From positions 1 to 14,922 of the forward strand of contig JAADDN010000129.1 in assembly GCA_013153895.1 (NCBI GenBank): a stretch of DNA of 14,922 nucleotides, in the 5' to 3' direction. This document shows, piece by piece, positions 7,582-13,349 of the stretch. Both the position numbers and the translations under genes were made by a program. The notes under the pieces were generated by a model, which was not told the DNA's origin, searched no databases, and worked only from the letters and a program-made list of their open reading frames with translations. The DNA comes from Thermoproteota archaeon. GTDB lineage: Archaea; Thermoproteota; Thermoprotei; Thermoproteales; Thermocladiaceae. The stretch's first letter is position 1. Every line of letters starts with the position of its first letter.

Positions 7582-9371
7582 GCTCCTCTAATAGTCTTCT
7601 CAACCTGCTCATAAATCATGTACTTTATCTCTCTTATAGCTTGAGCTATCAGTTCAGGACTTATCTTGCCTAGTGGAGTCTCAGTCTCAAGTATTCTCTT
7701 AGGTACCTCCACCTTCTCTGGATCGAAGCCTTCTCTCAACTTTACTATCCACTTCTCAAGCCATATTCTTCTACCTATCTCTCTAAGTTTCTGAGGATCT
7801 ATGTCTATTCCTATGGATTTGAGAGCCTTACAGACTACATCATCCTTATATATTCCTCTACCGAACAAGCATAGTACCATACTGTTCAGAACCTGTCTCC
7901 AAGACTCTTCTTCTACTACATACTTAGCTATCTCGTGTGCCGTCACCTCTTTCTTACCTTCTTTTGCAAGCTTCTCATCGTATGAGTATCCTGCTGAGTC
8001 TAGGTGACTATGTCTGAATCCTACTATGAGGCTGACCCAGTATGTTGGTCCTGTATGATATCCTGCTGGTTCTACTCCTGCTATATGTACTGCAAAGTCC
8101 TTACCTGCAGGGTACTTCTCTGCTAGTGCTTTTACTCCCATTGCAGCTGTCTTATAGAACTCATTTGGCTGGTAAACTATGTACTCCACCATCTTTATAT
8201 ATGTAGCCCAGTCACCCCACTTTGGTTCTACTATAGTCTCGTTCTTCGTTACTACTCCCTTCTCATATGCTTCAGTTATCCATGCTAGTACTACTCCAGT
8301 ACTTATAGCATCTAGACCATACTCCTCTACAGCTCTGATCAGCTTAAGCATTCCTTCTGGATCTCCTATTCCTAGATTGCTGCCTAATGCATATATTAGC
8401 TCATAGTCGTATGATATGAACGTAGTCTTATAGAAGTATGGCTCACCTGTCGGCTCTCTCAGTGCTGCTAAGTGTATACATGCTACAGGACATCCAGAAC
8501 ATGCTAATCTACGTCCAAGCATCTTCTCTGCAAGATATTCACCACTTATCTTCTCAGCCTCCTCAAATCTTCCTGATGAGAAGTTTCTTGTTGGTAATGC
8601 TCCAAGCTTGTTTAATACTAGAACGTTCTGTGGAGTACCTAGATCATGATACTTCTTTAACGCTGGTGATTGTGTAGCCATCTCATAGATCTCTTTATAA
8701 GTCTTCATGTACTCTGCAAGATATTTACGATCAAGCTTGAAGCTTCCTCTACCTATGAATACTATAGCCTTCAACTTCTTTGATCCAAATACTGCTCCTA
8801 GACCCATTCTTCCAAAATGTCTATATGTGTCTACGTTCACGTTAGCATACCTCACTAATCTCTCACCTGCTAGTCCAGTCCTAATTATGCTTCTGAAACC
8901 TGATCCTGGAGTTACTTCTCTCAGTACTCTTCCTATCGTCTCTGTGGACTTCATACCCCATAGTGAAGATGCATCACAGAACTTTACACCTCTCTCATCA
9001 ATTACGAGGTATAGTGGTTTATCGCTTGCTCCCTTGATCACTACTGCTCCATATCCTGCAAATCTTATAGCTGCTGCAAGTCTACCACCAGCATGACTCT
9101 CAGCTACGTAACCGTTTAATGGTGACTTAAATACTGTAATGGTCTTTGACGCCATTGGAAATATTACTGATAGTGGACCAATTGCGAAGATTATTGGATT
9201 ATCAGGACTTAGAGGATCCATTCCTGGAGTAGTCTCCTCCTTATATAGTTGAATAGCTACTCCAATACCTCCAAACCACTTCTCGAACAGGTCCTTCCTA
9301 TCCTCGACATGGAATCTCTTCCTTGTTAGATCTACGTATAGTACCTTGCTTGGTAACCATGGGAGCGACAA
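7578..9371 (-). CDS. AOR-family tungsten aldehyde:ferredoxin oxidoreductase
   Basis: A 597-aa member of the AOR family (about 600-620 aa), which carries a tungsto-bispterin and one [4Fe-4S] cluster and oxidises aldehydes to acids with ferredoxin as acceptor. Domain 1 is recognised by YVDLTRKRF near the N-terminus, ESHAGGRLAAAIRFAGYGAV (about 91-110) and the pterin-side RTGLAGE. LPTRNFSSGRFEEAEKISGE precedes the cluster motif CSGCPVAC (C291, C294, C298); the fourth ligand is likely C501 in VLCLFGRG. GLDAISTG (352-359) and HSHLDSAGYSYD match further pterin-binding segments. Start TTG at 9371 is the first possible start after an in-frame TAG and has GGAGAG just before it. First gene of the operon with hypD. 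The substrate cannot be told; AOR, FOR, GOR and WOR paralogs look alike at this level. Confidence 0.94.
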   Translation of the reverse strand: MSLPWLPSKVLYVDLTRKRFHVEDRKDLFEKWFGGIGVAIQLYKEETTPGMDPLSPDNPIIFAIGPLSVIFPMASKTITVFKSPLNGYVAESHAGGRLAAAIRFAGYGAVVIKGASDKPLYLVIDERGVKFCDASSLWGMKSTETIGRVLREVTPGSGFRSIIRTGLAGERLVRYANVNVDTYRHFGRMGLGAVFGSKKLKAIVFIGRGSFKLDRKYLAEYMKTYKEIYEMATQSPALKKYHDLGTPQNVLVLNKLGALPTRNFSSGRFEEAEKISGEYLAEKMLGRRLACSGCPVACIHLAALREPTGEPYFYKTTFISYDYELIYALGSNLGIGDPEGMLKLIRAVEEYGLDAISTGVVLAWITEAYEKGVVTKNETIVEPKWGDWATYIKMVEYIVYQPNEFYKTAAMGVKALAEKYPAGKDFAVHIAGVEPAGYHTGPTYWVSLIVGFRHSHLDSAGYSYDEKLAKEGKKEVTAHEIAKYVVEEESWRQVLNSMVLCLFGRGIYKDDVVCKALKSIGIDIDPQKLREIGRRIWLEKWIVKLREGFDPEKVEVPKRILETETPLGKISPELIAQAIREIKYMIYEQVEKTIRGA

Positions 9372-9374
9372 GCT

Positions 9375-9413
9375 CTCTCCAAGCTCGTTCTCCTAACTGT
9401 CTGAAATATTAAT
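9375..9413 (-). promoter_or_regulatory. Probable promoter and ribosome binding site of the AOR operon
   Basis: In the 76-bp gap before the AOR gene, minus-strand ATTAATATTT (9413-9404) is centred about 37 bp from the TTG start, giving a short leader. GGAGAG (9380-9375) lies three bases before the TTG, supporting this rare start codon. The remaining gap shows no stem-loop terminator after the preceding small gene. Confidence 0.45.
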
Positions 9414-9447
9414 CTAACCACTATATGCAACAGGTTCAGCTTTCTAG

Positions 9448-9741
9448 TTATCTCGTTCTATTCTTCTTCTCTAGGATCTCTACCTTAGCACTGATCTTAC
9501 TTAACTGAGATTTCAATAACTCAAGCTCTACAGATATGTTATCTATCAACTTCTCAAGCTCATAAATCTTCTCTAAACCTTCACCTGATGCTTGATTATT
9601 ATCGCTGTTCCTCATAAGTGCCATATATATCTTATCTATGAGCTCATCATACGTCATAGCTCCAAGATAAAGCTTCAATTTCTGAAGTTTCTCCCAAGTC
9701 TCTCTCCTTATAGTTATAGACACGTAGCCTCTCCTAGGCAT
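9448..9741 (-). CDS. Small ribbon-helix-helix plus coiled-coil protein
   Basis: A 97-aa basic protein. Residues 5-43 (YVSITIRRETWEKLQKLKLY, then MTYDELIDKIYMAL) have the beta-strand/helix/helix pattern of ribbon-helix-helix DNA-binding proteins, including VapB-like antitoxins. Residues about 55-94 show a heptad-like run of Leu/Ile with charged residues, predicting a coiled coil (EKLIDNISVELELLKSQLSK region). It starts 7 nt after the stop of the M42 peptidase gene, so the two form an operon, and it lies directly upstream of the AOR operon. It may be a local transcription regulator; no toxin gene adjoins it, so a toxin-antitoxin role is unlikely. Assignment of the fold rests on pattern, not alignment. 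Confidence 0.75.
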   Translation of the reverse strand: MPRRGYVSITIRRETWEKLQKLKLYLGAMTYDELIDKIYMALMRNSDNNQASGEGLEKIYELEKLIDNISVELELLKSQLSKISAKVEILEKKNRTR

Positions 9742-9748
9742 CTAGAGA

Positions 9749-10777
9749 CTATACTTCTACATTAGTTAAAACCTTATAAGTTAGTTCTATCCACCTCTCT
9801 ATATCATTAATATTGCACATTTCTACACATGTATGACTATACTTACATAAGACACATATAGGTAATGTACGAACATTAAGCTCCTGTAGTTCTAGAGCAT
9901 CAGTAGTTCCACCAGCAGAAGCTACTTGTACAGGAATGTTCTCTTTCTCAGCAATCTTAAGAACATCTCTCAGAAGAGACATAGAGCATATGAACTCGTT
10001 ATCTAGAATCCTAAGTACAGGACCATTACCCATCTTTGCATCACCAGTAATAACGGGATTACAACATGACATTGTATCTAGAACAATTATGAAGCTTGGT
10101 GAATAGAGTCTAGATAGTGCTTTAGCACCTCTAAGACCAATCTCCTCCTGAACAGTCCATGCGAGAACAATCTTACGATCCTTAGGAGGATCTTGTACAA
10201 GCTTCTCAACAACTTTAATAAGAGCATAACATCCAGCTCTATCATCTAATCCACGACCAACAACTACCTTACCATTAGCTAGAACTTCAAACCTCTTCTC
10301 AAGACATACAGGACATGGAGTCCTCAGACCAAGAGACTCAACCTCACTCCTAGATTCTAAACCAACATCTATATACAGCTCATACCATGGAACAACTTGA
10401 GAATCTCTCTTCAACTGTAGATGAGGAGGTTGAACACATATGACACCTTTCGTTATTAGTTCACCACTATCTCTATCATAAATCTCAACGATCTGATTAA
10501 TAAGTACTCTATCATCAATACCTCCAATCTTTCTAAACCTTATCTTACCATCCTGCTCAATATATGTAGCTAGTAGACCAACCTCATCCATATGAGCACA
10601 GGCTAGACAGGTAGATGAACCAAAACCAATCTCAACAATAATGTTACCCATAGCATCAACACGAGGCTCAACACCTAACCTCTTAAGCTCACTGATAATC
10701 ACATTCCTAACAGGATCCTCAAAACCAGATACACCACGCGCAGTAACTATCCTCTTAAACAAGTCTAAATCTATCAC
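9749..10777 (-). CDS. M42-family metallo-aminopeptidase/endoglucanase-like hydrolase
   Basis: A 342-aa di-metal peptidase of family M42 (TET/deblocking aminopeptidases; some were once annotated as cellulase M). These form cytosolic dodecameric particles that trim peptides. All expected metal and catalytic positions are visible: H62 in AHMDEVG, with D64; D178 in GRGLDDRAG; E211-E212 in QEEIGLRG, where E211 is the general base; D234 in VLDTM; and H315 in YSHTCVE. ASAGGTTDA (287-295) is also typical. Length is normal. The start is GTG at 10777 with a TATA-like box 26-27 bp upstream (leaderless). Oddity: about 13 cysteines, including CPVC (155-158) and CVLC (308-311), high for a cytosolic peptidase. 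Substrate preference cannot be read from the sequence. Confidence 0.93.
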   Translation of the reverse strand: MIDLDLFKRIVTARGVSGFEDPVRNVIISELKRLGVEPRVDAMGNIIVEIGFGSSTCLACAHMDEVGLLATYIEQDGKIRFRKIGGIDDRVLINQIVEIYDRDSGELITKGVICVQPPHLQLKRDSQVVPWYELYIDVGLESRSEVESLGLRTPCPVCLEKRFEVLANGKVVVGRGLDDRAGCYALIKVVEKLVQDPPKDRKIVLAWTVQEEIGLRGAKALSRLYSPSFIIVLDTMSCCNPVITGDAKMGNGPVLRILDNEFICSMSLLRDVLKIAEKENIPVQVASAGGTTDALELQELNVRTLPICVLCKYSHTCVEMCNINDIERWIELTYKVLTNVEV

Positions 10778-10799
10778 ACTAGATAAGAAACTAGGGAAG

Positions 10800-10807
10800 T
10801 ATTAAAG
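10800..10807 (-). promoter_or_regulatory. TATA-like box of the M42 peptidase gene
   Basis: Minus-strand CTTTAATA lies about 27 bp before the GTG at 10777, the spacing expected for a leaderless archaeal transcript. It directly abuts the C box of the divergent guide RNA. Confidence 0.45.
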
Positions 10808-10808
10808 T

Positions 10809-10857
10809 ATGATGAGAGGCGCAGTCGCTGAGAACTGATGAAACGACAGAGTACTGA
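10809..10857 (+). ncRNA. C/D-box sRNA (2'-O-methylation guide)
   Basis: A 49-nt core with every element of an archaeal C/D sRNA in order: C box ATGATGA (10809-10815), 12-nt guide GAGGCGCAGTCG (10816-10827), D' box CTGA (10828-10831), 3-nt spacer GAA, C' box CTGATGA (10835-10841), 12-nt guide AACGACAGAGTA (10842-10853), D box CTGA (10854-10857). Both guides have the 12-nt length typical of archaeal L7Ae/Nop5/fibrillarin particles. A weak terminal stem (AAA before the C box, TTT after the D box) is possible. By the D+5 rule the guides would direct methylation of U in CGACUGCGCC and of C in UACUCUGUCG. The target RNAs were not identified. It lies in the 111-bp gap between divergent genes. Confidence 0.88.
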
Positions 10858-10866
10858 ATTTATTAC
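10857..10866 (+). promoter_or_regulatory. TATA-like box of the surface-protein gene
   Basis: AATTTATTAC is centred about 27 bp before the ATG at 10889, consistent with a leaderless transcript. Its first base is the last base of the guide RNA's D box, so the sRNA 3' end and this promoter overlap. Confidence 0.45.
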
Positions 10867-10888
10867 ACTTACACATATGTCATAGCAG

Positions 10889-11947
10889 ATGAGGACTAGA
10901 CTAATACCAATCATAGTGATACCCATAGTAGTAGCAGTCATCATAGTACTAATACTAGCACTATTACACATGTCAGCAAGCAGCATCACAGCAAGACCAC
11001 TATTAGAAGAGCTTGAGAAGTATTATAAAAATAATTCTACAATACACATAACTGAGGGTAAGACAATCATAAGATTACTCTCAGTAACAGGCATGACTAG
11101 GGGACTAAATGTAGAGAAAGTCTACCTATATGATATAAATATAGGTCACTCCACTACTCAAAAAATGAAGATATACTTCATAAAAGGTAGAGAACTCACA
11201 ATCACGTACTTATCTTCTAGCCTAGCACAAACAGTAATATATCTAAGAAACTTCACATACATATTCTACATAGATAGAAGCTTAGGAAAAGCATATGAGT
11301 GTTTTAAAGGTTTCATGAGAATTGAGATAGGATCTTCAAGAAATATTATTAGAACAAGTGGAATCTGTTTCATATATAACTTATCAGAGACTCCATATGA
11401 TCTATCATACATGTATTATAATCATCTTCTCAACATATTTAAGAAGTTTAACTGTAGGAAAGAAGATGGTAATATATCATGTATATTAAGAACAGATATA
11501 GACTATGCAAAACTTCTTCGTGAAGAGCTTGATATGATAGTTAAAATGGTTCCTAAATATAAGATAAATATTGAGAGCATAAGTAAGAATCTGAGCAAGC
11601 TATCTAAGCCATGTAACGTCTATGCTAGAGTTACAATATTGAGCAGCATGTTCATGTCTAGAGAAGATGTTGTATGTAGATTTGAGAAGACTAGCTTTGA
11701 GGTATCATCTTTAAGCGAGTATACTGGTCTGAGCATGACTCATGTGAATGTTCTAGATATTATACGTGAAGTTCAGAGTTTCAGGAAGATTATCATTGAA
11801 CGTAATTTAAGTAGGAGTAGTTTACTGATGCATCTTCTGCTTGGTGTAGATCTCTTAAGGAATGTTCCAGAGCCTTTTGCTATAGTGCAGGTATTGAACA
11901 TGCCCGTAGGTCTAGTTCTAGTGCTCGCCATGCTTCACATATATTAA
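10889..11947 (+). CDS. Unrecognised membrane-anchored extracytoplasmic protein
   Basis: No family is recognised in this 352-aa protein. Residues 6-27 are a strongly hydrophobic N-terminal segment (signal anchor or uncleaved signal peptide) preceded by two Arg, so the rest is probably outside the membrane. That part has six cysteines (C137, C160, C189, C198, C242, C263), enough for three disulfides, and many N-x-S/T sequons (N48, N49, N121, N164, N195, N234, N306), as in glycosylated surface proteins. The last about 25 residues (PFAIVQVLNMPVGLVLVLAM) form a second hydrophobic stretch, a possible C-terminal membrane anchor. It diverges from the M42 gene and is probably monocistronic. Its third-codon-position use shifts from A-ending at the start to more T/G-ending at the end. 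Substrate-binding or structural roles are both possible. Confidence 0.75.
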   Translation: MRTRLIPIIVIPIVVAVIIVLILALLHMSASSITARPLLEELEKYYKNNSTIHITEGKTIIRLLSVTGMTRGLNVEKVYLYDINIGHSTTQKMKIYFIKGRELTITYLSSSLAQTVIYLRNFTYIFYIDRSLGKAYECFKGFMRIEIGSSRNIIRTSGICFIYNLSETPYDLSYMYYNHLLNIFKKFNCRKEDGNISCILRTDIDYAKLLREELDMIVKMVPKYKINIESISKNLSKLSKPCNVYARVTILSSMFMSREDVVCRFEKTSFEVSSLSEYTGLSMTHVNVLDIIREVQSFRKIIIERNLSRSSLLMHLLLGVDLLRNVPEPFAIVQVLNMPVGLVLVLAMLHIY

Positions 11948-11995
11948 CAGGATCATCATCTCAATATTGCAGTACTAGTTAAGCATACGAAATAA

Positions 11996-12036
11996 CGATA
12001 AAAACCCTCAAATCGTAACTTATAACTAGAGGTGAT
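11996..12036 (+). promoter_or_regulatory. Promoter and strong Shine-Dalgarno of the 126-aa gene
   Basis: A TATA-like CGATAAAAAC (11996-12005) is followed by GAGGTGAT (12029-12036), complementary to the 3' end of archaeal 16S rRNA, five bases before the GTG at 12042. This fixes the GTG start. It marks a leadered message, unlike most neighbouring genes. Confidence 0.6.
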
Positions 12037-12041
12037 GATTC

Positions 12042-12422
12042 GTGAGAGATTATAAATTTGAGAGCAGGAGACATACGGGAGAGGAAAATGAGGACCTAAG
12101 TAGAGAGATTGCACATGCACTTAGCCGCATGAAGAAGCATAAAGCTAATGGAACAACAATGGAGGAGGTAGTCTCAGCTATTAGAGAGGTAGAGAACATG
12201 CTTAGAACATTTGAAGTAGATGATAGATCTATAATAGCAGAGCTCGCTAAGCTAAGTGTGGAAGAGTTGAAGAGGAGGCGAGACATTCTTATAGCTCAGA
12301 CAAGGTATCTTCTGAGAGATCTTCATACATTATCAAGCAAGATCTCTAGAAACATAAAGATCATCAGGATGCTTAATAAGATACTTGAGAAGAAGCTTCT
12401 CGAAAAACAATCTTCTAAATAA
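12042..12422 (+). CDS. Small, charged, all-helical protein of unknown function
   Basis: A 126-aa protein with no recognised family. It is almost wholly helical by composition and very rich in Lys, Arg and Glu. Helices are suggested at about 16-35, 39-55, 60-68 and 72-124; the last (SVEELKRRRDILIAQTRYLL onwards) has the Leu/Ile spacing of a coiled coil. There is no signal peptide, membrane segment or cysteine. The GTG start is supported by a strong GAGGTGAT Shine-Dalgarno; an ATG in that stretch (12034-12036 region) is out of frame and runs into a stop. Its stop lies 7 bp from that of the convergent MinD-like gene. Adjacency to the pilus/secretion ATPases could mean a cytoplasmic partner for them, but nothing in the sequence shows this. 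Confidence 0.75.
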   Translation: MRDYKFESRRHTGEENEDLSREIAHALSRMKKHKANGTTMEEVVSAIREVENMLRTFEVDDRSIIAELAKLSVEELKRRRDILIAQTRYLLRDLHTLSSKISRNIKIIRMLNKILEKKLLEKQSSK

Positions 12423-12429
12423 CTTCTTC

Positions 12430-13284
12430 TCAAGATACTATAAAGTCTATATACACGTCTTCTGGAGTTGGGAGGAACAGTTCTGCTATCTTATGAATTA
12501 GGTCGTCTCTATCTGTCTTTATGCTGTACAGGTATATTTCTAGAAATACTTCTGGAAGATCTTTCTCTATTTCCGCAAACCTGAGTCTTCTATAGTTAAT
12601 ATTGTAGACTGGGTAACCTTTCTCCCTTTTCAATTGTTCAATATCTTCATAGATCTCCTTCTTTATATAATCCATCATTGATGTCTTTATCTTGTTCAAT
12701 ATTATCTTTATATTTGGTTTCCTTTCAAGGAACTTCTCTAATGCTTCACATTGCTTCTTTAAGTATGCTACATGTTCTTTCACGGGTTCTATTACGAATA
12801 TTATATCATCTACGAATCTTAACACGTTTGCAATTGCTTCATATAGTCTAAGTGATGGTAAGTCTACTATTACGAATATGTTTCTCTGTTTTAATGCTTG
12901 AAATACGTCGTTTAGTACTGAGAAGTCTGCTAGTTGTTTCAATTCTTCTGGTGTTGCGTATCCTGCTGGTATTATGATGAATGGTTTACGATTTATCTGG
13001 TATAGTATCTTCCTAATATCACACTTGCCTAATAAGTAGTCTAGTAGTCCATATTTTCCAGGTTCGTTATGTGTTGATCTTATTAGGTCTCTATAAGCAA
13101 CGTTTTTAGATAGTTCTTGTAGTATTATTCCTACCTGATTCATATCTATGCTTAGGTCTACTAGAACTACCTTGTACGGTATGTCAGGATTCTCTACTAA
13201 GAGTATTGATGTGAATATGCTTAGTGTTGTCTTTCCTGTTCCTCCCTTCTCTCCACTATAGAATGCTACTATCTTTGCGCTCAT
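12430..13284 (-). CDS. MinD/ParA-family ATPase, TadZ/CpaE-like
   Basis: A 284-aa SIMIBI-class ATPase. The deviant Walker A GEKGGTGKTT (11-20) has the signature lysine K13 and P-loop K18; the switch I-type VLVDLSIDMNQ (40-50) and Walker B FVIVDLPS follow, so nucleotide binding and dimerisation should be intact. The length and the C-terminal half lack a membrane-targeting amphipathic helix that can be recognised with confidence. GAGGT (13295-13291) six bases upstream supports the ATG start. The gene diverges from a TadA/VirB11-type ATPase; MinD/TadZ ATPases are regular partners that localise such machines, so a role in positioning a pilus or secretion complex is inferred. Chromosome segregation (ParA) is less likely because no ParB or centromere-like repeats are present. 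Confidence 0.87.
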   Translation of the reverse strand: MSAKIVAFYSGEKGGTGKTTLSIFTSILLVENPDIPYKVVLVDLSIDMNQVGIILQELSKNVAYRDLIRSTHNEPGKYGLLDYLLGKCDIRKILYQINRKPFIIIPAGYATPEELKQLADFSVLNDVFQALKQRNIFVIVDLPSLRLYEAIANVLRFVDDIIFVIEPVKEHVAYLKKQCEALEKFLERKPNIKIILNKIKTSMMDYIKKEIYEDIEQLKREKGYPVYNINYRRLRFAEIEKDLPEVFLEIYLYSIKTDRDDLIHKIAELFLPTPEDVYIDFIVS

Positions 13285-13312
13285 GTTCCTACCTCTTCAA
13301 GTCTTGAGACAG

Positions 13313-13322
13313 GTTTATAATA
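13313..13322. promoter_or_regulatory. Shared TATA-like element of the divergent ATPase genes
   Basis: GTTTATAATA lies in the 65-bp gap, centred about 33-34 bp from both start codons (ATG at 13284, minus; ATG at 13350, plus). It reads as a plausible TATA box on either strand (TATTATAAAC on the minus). One element or two overlapping ones may therefore serve both genes. The minus gene has a Shine-Dalgarno; the plus gene has none. Confidence 0.45.
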
Positions 13323-13349
13323 TCCCTCTTCTGAATTATATCCTCAGAA

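Noticed and set aside
8707..9096. 129-codon open frame on the plus strand, with smaller ones at 7801-8677
   Set aside because: All are antisense to the AOR gene, have no promoter or ribosome site, and have Ser/Leu-rich shadow composition.
9448..9741. Antitoxin of a toxin-antitoxin pair
   Set aside because: The RHH-like N-terminus suggests it, but the flanking genes are a complete M42 peptidase and an AOR enzyme; no small toxin frame is present on either side.
10774..10989. 71-codon minus-strand frame spanning the M42/surface-protein gap
   Set aside because: Crosses the antisense of the C/D sRNA and the start of the surface-protein gene, and has no initiation signal; both real genes explain the region.
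12032..12047. Possible second C/D-box RNA starting at a TGATGA
   Set aside because: The TGATGA is part of the Shine-Dalgarno region GAGGTGATGATT before the GTG at 12042, and no CTGA D or D' boxes follow at the right distance.
12430..13284. Nitrogenase iron protein or ParA plasmid partitioning gene
   Set aside because: No NifH-type cluster cysteines are present, no ParB gene or iteron-like repeats are nearby, and the divergent secretion ATPase fits a TadZ/MinD-like role better.
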